Assembly: GCF_040712315.1 (NCBI RefSeq)
Contig: NC_134024.1
Location: 28,945,158 to 29,009,157 of the forward strand
Length of the DNA stretch: 64,000 nt
Source of the DNA: Castanea sativa
Taxonomy: Eukaryota > Streptophyta > Magnoliopsida > Fagales > Fagaceae
Direction of reading: 5' to 3'
Part shown: in pieces, positions 47,181-59,418 of the stretch
Layout of the letters: the number at the start of each line of letters is the position of its first letter
Position numbering within the stretch: position 1 is the stretch's first letter
Program-made: the position numbers and the translations under genes
Notes under the pieces: model-generated
What the model was told of the DNA's origin: nothing
The model's database searches: none
Seen by the model: only the letters and a program-made list of their open reading frames with translations

Positions 47181-48534
47181 TTTAGTACAATGTTTGAATT
47201 TTCTGCCTCTTGATGTCAATTTTATTACAAATCATGCTTCAGAATTTTCTACGTCTTGGTTCAAGCTTGCCAAACAGTGTAAGATAAGTTTTGGTGGTAT
47301 TCCACTTGAATGGAACACATAATAGTCCTAATATCAATTTTGTTTTCTGTTGTGGTTTTAGGCAATATAGTGGTGTCCTTGGCCATTTCATTAATTTCGA
47401 AAATGTATATCAGATATTGCTTAAGCAGACGCCAAGTGTGTTGCTCATGGCAGGATTACCCAATTTTCTTATAGTATGTGTCAATTCTTTGTGCTCCTTC
47501 TCCCTTATTGAATAAGAATGTTTTTTTCTAGGATTTATTGAATCAAAATCTAACTTAAGAAAACTCTTGGTTTCTTTGCATTTCTTTGATTTTTCGTTCA
47601 CACATTTCTTAAAAAACTGAAAGTTTTATGGTGCAAGTAAAGTTGATTAAGTTCAAAACAGAGTCGGTAAGTGTGTGCACTTGTGTGTTAGACATCTGTG
47701 GTCAAGGTAATAATTCATGAACTAAACTATGCTACTTAATTTGCTTTTTTAGAAATATGTTACATTTTGAAAATCACATGTCAATATGGACTTCATTGTA
47801 TGACAATTTTTCAATCAAACACCTTAACCATTTAACAAGTGCATGATTAATTGGTTTGTCTATTTCCTTGTAGTTCTTAATGCAAGGGAAAGTTGGCAGC
47901 TATGCATCAGTCTTTGAGAAGTACCAGGAGAAGGCAGAATCCTTTATGTGAGACCCTTTAAACATTAGTAAATCAAGTTGTTTTGCATGGAAATAGAATA
48001 ATATTACGATTAGGATTTTGATCATGCATGGTTCTTGTATTGATTCATTTCTCTTCTTCTTCTTCTTCTTCTTCTTCTTCTTCCTTTTTTTTTTTTTCTC
48101 ATTTATGTAGTTAAAATACTAAGTTCCTTTATGTTAATATGAAAATGTCTACATAAACTTCAAGAATGAAGAATTTAGTAACTTGGAAAGCTAATTGAAT
48201 TTTGTTTTGATATTTGTGTTTTGGTTTAATATAGATTTTTTAATATGTGGTTCTTTAAAGTCTATGTTCATGGCTGTGGGTTTTTATTTATTTTTTTAAA
48301 AAAAGAAAAAACCTTATTTTGAGGGTTGGGAGACCCTCAAAAAAAGGTTATTGTTCTTTTGTCCCTTTTAATTTTTCAAAGGTTGCCAATCCTTGATAAA
48401 GATAAAACATTTGTTTTGAGGGTCATGTAGGCTGTTGAAATTTCGGTTTCGGTTTCGGTTTCAAGGGGCGCGAAGCCCAAAAAAATTTTGTTTCGAGGGA
48501 ATTTGTTCAAAGGTTAGTTAAACCCTCAAAGGAT
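47181..48534. other. Spacer with two unidentified exon-like pieces
   Basis: About 47363-47455 (after a TTTTAG acceptor) and 47874-47950 (after a TTGTAG acceptor) are open and exon-like in composition, but I do not recognise either. They may belong to the same captured or decayed gene as the RRM exons. A (CTT)n run lies at 48054-48082. The rest is AT-rich. Confidence 0.35.
48054..48082. repeat. (CTT)n microsatellite
   Basis: Trinucleotide CTT repeat of about nine units followed by a T run. Confidence 0.9.
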
Positions 48535-48841
48535 TAAGGTAATATAGGTAGTGGTCTCATGTTGGCCATGTCATTATTAAGATATGTGTAATAAGTATAT
48601 TTAGCTAACACATATAAACTTATAAATAAGTCTATGCTTGAATTATTGTGTATCAAGCCTAATAACTCACAAGCTTGTTCGTGAACAAATTTTTTTGCTT
48701 GGGCTCGGCTTGTTTAATAAACAAGCCTAAAAATAAAGCTCAAGCTTGGCTTATTTATAAACAAATAAACATGAACAAGCTTTTTATTGAGTCGAAACCG
48801 AGTTGTTCATGATCGGCTTGGTTCATTTACAACTCTTCATT
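48535..48841. mobile_element. Right-end fragment of a hAT-like MITE (CAAGCTT-rich family)
   Basis: Matches the right third of the complete element at 49190-50124, from the GGTAATATAGGTAGTGGTCT phrase to the CATTTACAACTCT end. The left two thirds are missing. Confidence 0.7.
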
Positions 48842-49189
48842 TCTTGTGTGTGTATATATATATATAATTCTAAAATTATGCTCCAAAATAAGTCATTAAC
48901 AAAATATTCCGTTTCAATAAACAAACTTGAATGGATCCAAAACGGTATTTAGAACATTAAATTTATTATGTATACATTTGATATTTGTTTGAAAAAGGAA
49001 ATTACATTTGACTTTATAGTTTTTCCCCCACTTGTTGCGTGGATTGCATCATTGCTTAAGTAGTACTAGGTATCACTCAAAAAAAGAAAAAGAAAAAAAG
49101 GTAGTACTACCGTACTAATAAGTTTATTTTAATATATATATTTTTATGTGAATAATGCCCTGTGTCTTTTTAATTTGCTACTCCCCATT

Positions 49190-50124
49190 TAGGGCTATAA
49201 ATGAGCCGAGCTTTGTCGAGTAGTGTATGTTCAAGCTTAGCTCGTCAAGAAAGATCAAAAGCTCGAACTTGACTTGAACTTGTGACAAGCCTAAAAATAG
49301 TGTTTGAGCTTGAGCTCGTGGGAAAGCCAAAAAGCTTGAGTTTGGCTTGGCTTGGCTTGATTAATTACTCAAGCTTAATATCAAGCTCAAACTCGAGCTC
49401 AGGTCAAGTTTTTGAGCTTGAAATCTAAAAAACAATTAGATTATTAAATGCTTAAATCTCTAAAATTAAGATAAAAGAAAACAAAAATAGTAAATTCATT
49501 TGATCATGCATCTAGTCTTACTTATGATTAGCTATTATTCAATTTAATAATTTACATAATTAAATTCATGCATTCATCATTCCTTATCTACAGCTTCATC
49601 AATTATTCAAAATACAATTTTTACATTCACGTTAGATGGTAAAGGACTAGAAAAATACATGTTTGTAATTATTTTAAATGAGAAAATACTAACATGTTTC
49701 ATAACTTTACTTTAGATGATTGATAGAGAAGGATCATATGTAGCCTACTGAATTATTTATTTATTTTTAAATGTAACTATAGTCTAAAATGGTTCTTGAT
49801 CAATTTAAAGGAAAATAAAAAATTAAGGTAATATAGGTAGTGGTCTCATGTTGGCCATGTCATTATTAACATATGTGTAATGAGTATATTTAGCTAACAC
49901 ATAAACTTATAAATGAGTCTGTACTTGAATTGTTGTGTATCAAGCCTAATAGCTCACGCGTTTGTTCGTGAACAAACTTTTTTGCTTGGGCTCGACTTGT
50001 TTATTAAACGAGCCTAAAACTAAGGCTCAAGCTTGACTTATTTATAAACAAACAAACATGAACAAGCTTTTCATTAAGCCGAGCTCGAGTTGTTCACGAT
50101 CAGTTTGGTTCATTTACAGCTCTA
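49190..50124. mobile_element. hAT-like MITE with TAGGGCTATAAATGAGCC ends
   Basis: A perfect 8-bp duplication TCCCCATT flanks it (49182-49189 and 50125-50132). The left end TAGGGCTATAAATGAGCC is the near-inverse of the right end GGTTCATTTACAGCTCTA. The interior is rich in CAAGCTTGAGCTCG-like words. It is 935 bp long. Related copies are at 48535-48841 (partial) and 56979-57915. Confidence 0.88.
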
Positions 50125-50202
50125 TCCCCATTCTTGCTGTGAAAGTCAAACAAGTAACAACCAGACCCATTGGTCCTGAATGGTACTTCCACACATACTA
50201 TG

Positions 50203-50355
50203 GGCTTGTTTGGTACATGTGTTTAAAAATTGAAAATTGTTATTTGAAAACATTTGTGGAAATACGTGTGGGTGAAAAAGTATGTGAAAATACATGAAAT
50301 GTTGTTTAAAAACTGAAAATTGTTGTTTGAAAACACAAACCAAACACTCCCTAAG
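50203..50355. mobile_element. Short MITE with GGGCTTGTTTGGTA ends
   Basis: The ends GGGCTTGTTTGGTACATGTG and the inverse AACACAAACCAAACACTCCC enclose two GAAAATTGTT..TTTGAAAACA repeats. About 150 bp in all. A short TA-type target site is possible. Confidence 0.6.
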
Positions 50356-50606
50356 TTTGTATAGTTTTGTAAATCATTAGAATATAAATCATGGGAGATC
50401 TTTTTTTTTTTTTTGAGCTACTTCACTTCAAACCAAAATTTTATAATTAAGAGAAACAAATAGATGTTTATATCGAGCAGCATTTTTTTTTTAATTAATA
50501 AAGGAGAGTTGAAATAGTCTACTATATAATAATTATTTCATGCATTAAATATATGTATAATCTCTTACACAATGTTTGAGTCCTAAAGATATGTGGAACT
50601 CCCACA

Positions 50607-50610
<4 letters not shown>

Positions 50611-50661
<51 letters not shown>
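50611..50661. repeat. (GA)n microsatellite
   Basis: About 25 GA units at the point where copy D intron 6 meets the retroelement. Copies B and C have only a short GAGAGA here. Confidence 0.95.
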
Positions 50662-50666
<5 letters not shown>

Positions 50667-50822
50667 ATCTTATGAACGGGATAGATACTTGGTAGGAGAG
50701 GCGAACCAAGTGAATACTTAGGTTTATTATTAAGATCTAGGTTAAAACTTATACAAAGAAGCGGAAAAGTAAATAACATAACGATATGATGACCTAGGAA
50801 AACCAAACCAGTAAAAAACCTG

Positions 50823-51137
50823 GGGAAAATTGTTCCTGTTTGTCACTTTTGTGATGTCTTCGATTACATTCGTCCTAATTGTCATAAATTGAAATTTAAA
50901 CATTTTGTATTTCAATCTAAGCCATGTGATGATATTTCTCCTGCCATAAGTCCAAATAAATTTTTTCATATACTTTTGAAAAATTTAAGCTTGTTGGCTT
51001 GTGAAAGGAAATTGCTGGGTTTTAGTCTTTCTCAGAAGATTAGTGTAATCCCTCAAATACACTCTAGTTCTCATGGTTTTTCACCTATGAAGCCAAAGAC
51101 TCATGCTATATGGGTGAAAAAAGATTTGCTAAGGTGA
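50823..51137 (+). pseudogene. Retroelement gag C-terminal fragment with degenerate zinc knuckle
   Basis: The frame reads KIVPVCHFC...IRPNC, a CCHC knuckle in which the histidine position is tyrosine, then a basic region ending WVKKDLLR and a stop. The related element at 61062-61110 has CGVVGHTRPNC at the same place. The N-terminal part of gag is missing and replaced by an inverted LTR piece. Confidence 0.7.
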
Positions 51138-51895
51138 GTGTTGTTTACTTGTCCCTGATTTAATTCTTTCAATTAATTGCGGACGTGTTTTCTTTTAGTT
51201 TTTTGTTGTTTTATTTTCTTAGGTTGTTTTGTTTTGTTTTTTTTTTAAATCCAAAAACATTGAAAATTTTCAAAAAGACAAAAATATTTTATTTTGAGTC
51301 TTGTTTTATTTTTCTTGAGGGTTACATGAATTATGATATCTCTCTCTTGATTTAGAACATGCTTGACATTGTTGAGAAACTTGAATAGTATGTGTTACAT
51401 AACTGGATGATAAGCTATTTTTGATTTTGTGTGAGTATGTACTAATTTGTACATGTACTCATGAGTTAATTATGAAATTGATATTTCTTGTTTGTGTACC
51501 CTTTAGAGCCTAGTTGAGCACTATCATGCATTGCTTTTGCATTGTTCATTACATTTCATGCCTATGCACCTTGTTTAGCTTAGATGAGCTTATTTTCTAA
51601 GCACTTTGCAAGTTTGTGCTATGTAGTGCCTATTTGTGTGAGTGTTTATAGTGGTAGTTCAAATGTTCTTGATTTTGAAGTCACATTATTTTTATTGTAA
51701 GGACTAAAAATTCCTAAGAGAAAGGCATAAATAACCATCTCACCACTGTTTACTAGCCAATCATGAACACCTTTGTGCATATTTTAAGATTTTGTACTTG
51801 AGAAAGTGTATCACATACACATTAAAAAACATAAGGTGTTGCCTTGAAAAAAAATGGAGAAAAAGAAAATATACTTAAAAAAATATGATAAGGTA

Positions 51896-51898
<3 letters not shown>

Positions 51899-51961
<63 letters not shown>
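51899..51961. repeat. (AT)n microsatellite, about 62 bp
   Basis: Uninterrupted AT dinucleotides inside the retroelement; the related element has only a short AT-rich run at this place (about 61930). Confidence 0.95.
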
Positions 51962-51964
<3 letters not shown>

Positions 51965-53439
51965 CATGATTGCAAGGTTGTTTTCTAGGAGATGTAGGAT
52001 GTAACTCTTTAGGTGATAGTCACTTTCAAACGTTTGTGATGGATGATGTAGAAATTTTGATTGATTACTATCTACATATCACCTTATATGTATCTCATGC
52101 TCTTACTAGTTGCACACACATCACAAGTAAGTCTTTACTAAATCTTGTACATGAGATTGTGTGTAAACTAGTGTGGCCATCCAAGATTATACTATTTGTG
52201 ATGTTTGATGCAAAATTTGGTTATGGGTTGGTTCATTTTGTGAGTTGAGAGTCATGAAAACTTTTCTTTGAAAACTTAAGTTGAAGACAATGGGTATTTG
52301 AAAACATCTGAAATCATTCACATGTATTTCATTTCATGAAATCCTATTTTGAAAAGTGTTTCTGCAAAAAAAAATTTCAGGTTTTCAAAATATTCAAGTT
52401 TTTTAAGTCTTGACCAATCAAATCATATATTTGACCGATCGAAAATGTTCGGGTTTTACAGCAAAACTCTCTATCTTTTCATGCATCATTTGTGTTAAGG
52501 ATTCACATGTGTAGCATTGTTTTCTGTATCCATCTTGCATTTTTGAAATTATATCTCTCATTGTTTTCATACAACATGCATACACTGCTCAATTGGGTAC
52601 TCAACTTAATTTAAAAAATTGATTGATTAATTTTTTAGTTTTGTACAGTTTAGTATATGATATTTTTGATATGTGAACTGCTGAAAATTGAGAATATTTA
52701 AAAAAAGAAAAGAAAAAGAAAAGAGATATAATAGATAATAATGTGCAAATATTTTCTCTACTCATGCAACTGTTTATGGGTCACATAGTGTCAAGTTTGC
52801 ATATTTTGAAAGGGAGATTGTTTTTTTTTTCTTCAAGTGTATTCTCAACTTATGTGTGTCTTTAGTTTTCCCCACCTCCTAAATTTTTCCCAAAACTATT
52901 TTATCCAAAACATGTTTTGTTTTTTCTATTTTTATAGGGGGAGAAAGATGTTCTTAAAACCTATGTTGATCATAGGGGGAGTTGTTTCCTTGATTCTCTA
53001 TTTCCTTTTATCCTTTGTTGTGTATGTTTTCCATTTACTCTTTGATTGGGTTGGCTCTGTCAATACATGACAAAAAGGAGGAGAAATAGATGAAATTTGG
53101 AAAAGGTTTTTAAAATGTTTTGTTTAGGAGGAGATGGAATTGTTTTTAAAATGGGGAGACAATAAAAGTTTTTGATGTATCTAACTTAGCGGGAGAGTTA
53201 GTTTACTTTTATTTTTTTTTAATATATTGTGTTTCATATTGTTTATATGTCTTTCTTTCCACACATGCGTTGATGTGTTCTTTTGAGTGTTTCAGGAAAG
53301 ACAGGTATATTCTAATCAAGATCTTCTGTCTCTTCTTGCAACTTCTAGGTTAGGAGTTTTAGATTGGGGTTTGTGATGTATTTGGGCATTTTATTGTATA
53401 TGGGCATTATGTTGTATGTGTGTTTTGTCACGGATTGCC

Positions 53440-55416
53440 AAAGGGGGAGATTGTTAGGTTTTGAATTTGTAATGTTGGCAAACCATGACAAAAAGTAAGT
53501 CCCATTGGTTTAGAATAGTGTACTTTCAAGTCCAAGACAAAAAACTCAAGTTTGGGATGAAAAAAAATGAGTTACAATTTGTTTTGTTCGATTGGTACTT
53601 GATCGATCGAAAGTCGCATATCAACAAAAAATTAGCAAACGTAAAAATCCCATAACTTGACCGTTTGAAGCGCAAATTGCAAGCCGTTTTTTCAGTATTT
53701 AAAGGACATTATAAGTGTAAGGTTGAAGTTATTCAACCATGTGTTGGCTTTATTCCGTGCCAAATTTGATTGTAATTCAGCATTTGGAAACCCTGTATTA
53801 GGTTGGAATAATGTAAGGGTTGTGTGTGATAGAATGTGAAGAATTGATCAAATGTGTGCGGCAATGAGCAAATTGACGACTAGAACTCGCTACTGACTTG
53901 CGAGTGGCAACCTGCCAAAATGTGTCACACGTGTGAAGCTTGCAGAGAGTTGAAGGATCATGACAGCTGGATCACTACAAGACAAAAAAGTACAGTCTGG
54001 CCTTTCTGTTAACTGGCGATTGGAACTCGTGACTCATCCCAGTTGCGAGTGACTTGCCAGTGCATCCTGTTTTGCTGAAAACTGAATTTTCACATTCCAT
54101 CTCATACCCTATCATAAATACCCTTATACCCACGAAATGTTGGTGTGGCTATTGAGAGAAAAACCTTAAGAGAGGTTTCTACAACACTCCCATCTTATTA
54201 GAGAGAGAGCTACTCATTCTTAGAGAGAAATCTTTGTAGTCTCTTCTCCTTCCCTCTCCCATTGTTATACCCATTGAGAGGAGATTTGTACCCAAACACT
54301 ACCCACACCCATTCGAAGTGTTGAGAGTTTTTTTGGAGCTTTGGGAAGCATTGGAAGATGCCATTGATGGAAGATGCAATATGAAGCTTAATGCAGGATC
54401 TAGAAAGCTAGAGAAGACACGGTTCGACGTAACATTATTGGAGCAAGAAGCTTGGGGGGCTTAGATGCATCGGATAGATTAGGCTTGGAGGGTCTATTGA
54501 TATTCATGTATCTTAACTAATTTTCTAGTAGATTATTTACCACTTGGAGGGTGGCGGAGAGATTTTTCGCCGAGTTCTTCAGTTTCATTTTCGATAACAC
54601 ATGCCAGTGTTATCTTGTGTTTGCATCTCTATTCCTTTACTCTCTAACCATTAATTTTTGCTATGTTTGTGATTGATTATGTGTTAAAGTAGTTTTCCAA
54701 ATTGGGTATTACTTATATTTCATATTCCACACATCTATTGTTTAAATATAAGCTTACTTTGGAAAATTTGTGTTTCGGGCTTTAAACATTCACAAGTGTT
54801 TTGCACACTAAGTGAACTTTCAATAAGCTTACCCTAGAGAGAGGTTTCAGAGTTTTTTAGAGAGATTAGAATGCATCTTGTGCCTCTTTTGTAGATCTAG
54901 GGTTTTGTACCTAAAAGCTTTCTAAAATCTTCTACCAGTGTTATTCCTTGAAGAATCTCAAGATTCGTTGTTGTAGAAGTTGCTACATACAAGATCAACA
55001 TCTAAAGAGATCCAAAACCTTTAAGTGGAGTCTCAAAGTCACAAGCAGGTGAGCTTGTGTTGGTGCAAAGTCCAAAGAGAGAAGGAGTTCTTGGATTCGG
55101 AGCTTGCACGTGGTCGTGTCAGTAAGTTCTATATGTGGTAGGAATAGGATGTTAGTGGTCTAAGTCTTATTGTAAACTTCAATTCTTTCTAGTGGATTTT
55201 CTTTTTTACCTTAAGGATAGCTAGGTTAAATCCTCCCCAGGTTTTTTACCGGTTTGGTTTTCCTAAGTTATCATATCGTTGTATTATTTACTTTTCCGCT
55301 GCTTTGCATGATATGATTGTTTTGTTTTAACCTAGATCTAAATAATAAATCAAAGTATTCACTTGGTTAATTAATTAGGTTAAACAATCTAGTTTAGAGG
55401 GATCTAAAACCTAACA
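53440..55416 (+). mobile_element. 3' LTR with preceding polypurine tract
   Basis: The polypurine tract AAAGGGGGAGA (53440-53450) precedes the LTR, which starts TGTTAGGTTTTGAA at 53452 and ends AAAACCTAACA at 55416. These ends are inverse complements, as expected. At 1,965 bp it is long for a copia-type LTR. Fragments of the same family occur at 6640-6905 (inverted), 11072-14259 and 50697-50826 (inverted). Confidence 0.85.
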
Positions 55417-55904
55417 ATCTTTTGTGGCATTCTACTTTGCACTCTACCCATCTTGATTGGAAAAAAGAAAAAGAAAATCGAACAAATGGCATATTGTATT
55501 TGCGAAGTATAAAGTGATACACTAAAAGTGAGACTGAGGGTTTTTATTTGAGAAATGAAATGGTCTCAACTCGGGCTATTTCTTGGAGTTCAAAAACTTG
55601 AATTTTATTTTCCACATTAGTTTTAGGAAAATATTAAAGTTATTATAAATTTAACTACATAAAATTTAAATAAATTAATGAGATAATGAATATAATCGGT
55701 TGACTTCAACCATCTATTAGATGAATGTTTGAATTGTTTTTTTTGTTTGGTTATCAATCACAACAATTTGTAAGCTCTATATAATAAAATTGTAGTATCT
55801 CTAACATCACTCTTAATTTTAACGTAAAAAAATTTTGGGTGGCCAGATTAGGAAGCTGGAGTTGCTGATATCATTATTGATATTGGTAATGGCTGTATGT
55901 TTCT

Positions 55905-56978
55905 AAAAATTATATATATTTTTAAAAATTTTAAAAAATTTCTACAATATAGTACAGTCACTTGGCGCAACCATGGTTTCTAAGCCCAACTTTTATTATA
56001 CAGTATATGATTTTGGAGTCAATTGTGGGACCACATCATAAATATCCAGCCGGATGAGTTATTATGTACAAAAACTAAAAAGTCTGGAATTAATGAACAT
56101 TTAAAAAAAATGGACAATTTACATTTTCTACTATTTTTACAAGACTTTTTAAAGAGTTAAAAAAATATAAGAATAACTATCAATAATATTTAAATTATAT
56201 ATGTGAGAATTATACTATGCATTTTAATGTATATCTCTTAAGTAGGTCCATACATATACATTGGGGTTAATCTATTAACACTTCTCCCGTAATAATGGAA
56301 TGGCGGTGAGGTCTTGGATTCTATCGAGTGGATGTGTAGATTACCAATAAGAAAATAAAACCCAAATAGGCTCCCATCCACAACATAAACAAGAGAAGGA
56401 AACCAAAATGACAAATAATGATTTTCTGTAAAAACCAAAAAATATTGAATAAAGAAAACACATATTTTTCTGAGGTTAGAGACGAACTCATGTGAAGACC
56501 AAAGGGAGATAGTCTCTGGCCCAACTCCACCCCCCTTTTCTCTCCCAAAATTATTATTTTTATAATAGTTATATTTAAATGAATATTTTAAATTTGGTCC
56601 CTCAAAAATTCAATTAGTCTAAATGTGTCTAAAACTGATTTTTTTTTTTTCTAGGTTGAAATGGCTGGTTAGCTATAGCTTGTGATCCTCCTCTTAAAAC
56701 ACATTTTAGCACAACTTTTTTTAAGAATTTTTTTTTTTGTATTTTTTATTTATTACATTTTTGTTGTTTTATGTTGCTAAAACCTTTCTTAAGAGAAATT
56801 TGTTTTTTTTGTCCTTAATTCTATAAAGTGAAAGGCAAGCCAAGAAATGAGAGGCTAAGGGTCCTTTAAGCAAGATTACTTTTTATTTTTTTATTTCTAT
56901 TATAAGGTAGTGTGTATATAATATTACACACAGCGTGTGTGCATGTGCGTGTGCGTATGCATGAATGCATTTGTGTTT
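55905..56978. other. AT-rich spacer
   Basis: No gene or bounded element is recognised between the break in copy D exon 7 and the next MITE. Short frames on the minus strand look accidental. Confidence 0.4.
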
Positions 56979-57915
56979 TAGGGTTGTAAACGAGCCGAGC
57001 TTTGTCGAGTAGTGCATGTTCATGCTTGGCTCGTTAGGAAAAATCAAAAGCTCGAGCTTGGCTTGAGCTTGTGACAAGCTTAAAAATAATGTTTGAGCTT
57101 GAGCTCGTGGGAATACCAAAAAGCTTGAGCTTGGCTTGATTAATTAGTCAAGCCAAACTCAAGCTTAATATCAAGCTCAAACTCGAGCTCACATCAAGTT
57201 TTTGAGCTTGAGATCTAAAAAAATTACATTATTAAATTCTTAAATCTCTAAAATTAAGAAAAAAGAAAAAGAAAATAGTATACTCATTTTATCATGCATC
57301 TAGTCTTACTTATGATTAGCTATTATTCAAATTAATAATTTACAAAATTAAATTCATTCATTCATCATTCCTTGTCTACAGTTTCAGCAATTGTTCAAAA
57401 TACAATTTTTACAGTCACGTTTAACGGTGAAAGACTAAAAAAATAACTGTTTGTAACTATTATGAATGAGAAGATACTAACATGTTTCATAACTTTATTT
57501 TAGATGATTGATAGGGAAGGATCATATGTAGCCTACTTAATTATTTATTTATTTTTAAATGTAACTATAGTCTAAAATGGTTCTTGATTAGTTTAAAGGG
57601 AAGGAAAAAAATTAAGGTAATATAGGTGGTTGTCTCATGTTCATCATGTCATTATTAAGATATGTTTAATGAGTATAGTTAGCTAACACATATAAACTTA
57701 TAAATGAGTCTATACTTAAATTGTTATATATCAAGCCTAATAGCTCATGAGCTTGTTCATGAAAAATTGTTTTTGCTTGGGCTCAGCTTGTTTATTAAAC
57801 AAGCCTAAAACTAAGGCTCAATCTTGGCTTATTTATAAACAAACAAACATGAACAAGCTTTTTATCGAGCCGAGCTTGAGTTTTTCATGATCGACTTGGT
57901 TCATTTACAACCCTA
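56979..57915. mobile_element. hAT-like MITE, second full copy of the 49190 family
   Basis: Starts TAGGGTTGTAAACGAGCC and ends GGTTCATTTACAACCCTA; the interior is collinear with 49190-50124. No matching 8-bp duplication is apparent (TTGTGTTT left, GTATGCGG right), so one flank may have changed; the left flank is a GTGTGC-type simple repeat. Confidence 0.8.
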
Positions 57916-58014
57916 GTATGCGGGTGTGTCTATATATGTCTAGCAAGCAACAACAAAAGTAGCTACTCTCCTAACAAACTAAATTAATCCAAACTAAAAA
58001 AAAAGTAACTAAGC

Positions 58015-58050
58015 TAAAAGGAACACAACTTGCAAGTTGTGTTCCTTTTA
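58015..58050. repeat. Perfect 36-bp palindrome
   Basis: The left arm TAAAAGGAACACAACTTG is followed without spacer by its exact reverse complement. It lies alone between a MITE and a retroelement, and its copy number elsewhere is unknown. Confidence 0.9.
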
Positions 58051-58300
58051 TTAAAATTATAAGTCCATTTTAGTTCAAGTCTAAATATTTTGTAAAATAT
58101 TTCATCGCTGTCATAAAACTCATTTCTATTAACAATCCAATGAGAAGATAAGTTTGACAACCGATTTAAATATCTCAATTTTTCTTCATTAGCAAAAACC
58201 AAAAAGTATGGTTTACTTTGTCAAAATTATTTCCCTTTAAAGCCAAAGATTATTATTTTTTTATTTTAGTTTTTTGAAGCCAAGCCAAAGATTATTATTT

Positions 58301-59332
58301 TGATGTAGAAGTAAACTAGAAAATCTTAGGACATATGTGTTTCACTTGTTTAGAACATATGTCATTCATTATTTATGTAATTGGCTAATCCTTTGTCAAA
58401 ACGCACTTTACTTGTAATTGGGTAGATTTAGGATGAGGTTAATGCTTCAAGAAACAAGGTTTTAAGATCAAGTGTTAAAACCATGCAAGTCTGTCCAAGA
58501 AACAAGTTGAGAAGTGCTCTTCATTAAAGCTCGACAGCTGCATCTATCAAGCTTTAAGAAGCTGTTCTAGCCCCGAGGCTCGACAGCTGCTTGACAGCAC
58601 CTCGACACTTGTAGCTGTCGAGATTTAAGAAAAACAGATTCCTATTTCTGTTTTAACTCTAATCCGTGGATGTGTCTTTGGGCCTTCTTTTCTCCTAACT
58701 CTAGACATATAAAAGGATTATTTTAAGGGCCGTCAAAGTGTGGCAAGTTACACAAGCATTGAGAATTCCTTGTTCATGCAAATTGTAACTTGAAACGAAG
58801 TTCTTGCCCTAGTTCATCTCTCTTGTGAAGAAGTTACTGTGTCTTTGCACCGTAGGATTTTGTAACCAAGCATCTTCTTGATCTTCATCGTGTGGATGAA
58901 TTGGAGAACTTTGCAGCCAACAAATCTTCTCTAGTTGGTAATTGAAGTCGTGTACTAGGATCCGTGCAATTGGTTAGTCACATACTTGGGAGCCGTGCAT
59001 TGAAAGGAGAAACTGTCACTACAGAACAAATCCAATTGGGTATTGGGGTAAGGGTTCAACTGTAGGTTGGTAAGGTACTTGGGATTCCTTTACTTGTAAC
59101 CGCTTGTTGTGATAATAGTGGAGTTTCGGGAGTGGTGACCTTAAAATCACCCGGTGCGGTTTTTGCCGTGTAGGTTTTCCCCATTTGAAACAAATCACCA
59201 TGTCATTTACTTTCCACTGCATACTTTAGTTTATTGGTGGTTTGTTTGTGCTACCACGCGTTTGCATGTTAATTTGATTAATTAATAAACTTGGCTAATT
59301 AATTAATTAATCTATCACAAGGGGTCAATACA
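58301..59332 (+). mobile_element. Probable 5' LTR
   Basis: Begins TGATGTAGAAG, has GCTCGACAGCTG-type repeats and a CACAAGC..TTG leader, and ends near CAATACA just before the primer site. The right end is estimated. Repeated CTCGACA words also occur in the internal spacer near 62400-62680. Confidence 0.5.
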
Positions 59333-59348
59333 TTTTTGGCGTATCAAG

Positions 59349-59360
59349 TCGTATCAGAGC
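59349..59360 (+). other. Degenerate primer-binding site (initiator tRNA-Met)
   Basis: TCGTATCAGAGC matches TGGTATCAGAGC at ten of twelve positions and sits about 60 bp before the gag start, where the primer site of a copia element belongs. Confidence 0.65.
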
Positions 59361-59418
59361 AGGCACACTCTGATTAGGTTTTAATCTTTGCTGTGTGATC
59401 CATTGACCCCTGTTTGTC

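Larger units (their letters stand above)
50697..55416 (+). mobile_element. Rearranged copia-type LTR retroelement in copy D
   Basis: From left: an inverted LTR piece (50697-50826), a gag 3' fragment (50823-51137), about 2.3 kb of non-coding internal sequence with a long AT tract, a purine tract (53440-53450) and a complete 3' LTR (53452-55416). No protease, integrase or reverse transcriptase was found, so it is non-autonomous or heavily deleted. Sequence after gag resembles the region after gag in the element at 58301 (shared phrase ATAAATAACCATCTCACCAC). Confidence 0.8.
48960..55904 (+). pseudogene. NRAMP copy D: part of intron 6 and the start of exon 7
   Basis: Sequence at 48960-49190 and 50125-50690 aligns with intron 6 of copies B and C (the GTGGATTGCATCATTG phrase, the AAAGTCAAACAAGTAAC phrase and the ATGTGGAACTCCCACAC phrase). 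At 55847-55904, after the acceptor GGCCAG, comes IRKLELL, matching VRKLELL at the start of exon 7, and the reading breaks at a TAA after 19 codons. All other exons are missing. A hAT-like element, a small MITE and a 4.7-kb retroelement interrupt it. It overlaps copy C in content, so it is a separate copy. Confidence 0.75.
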
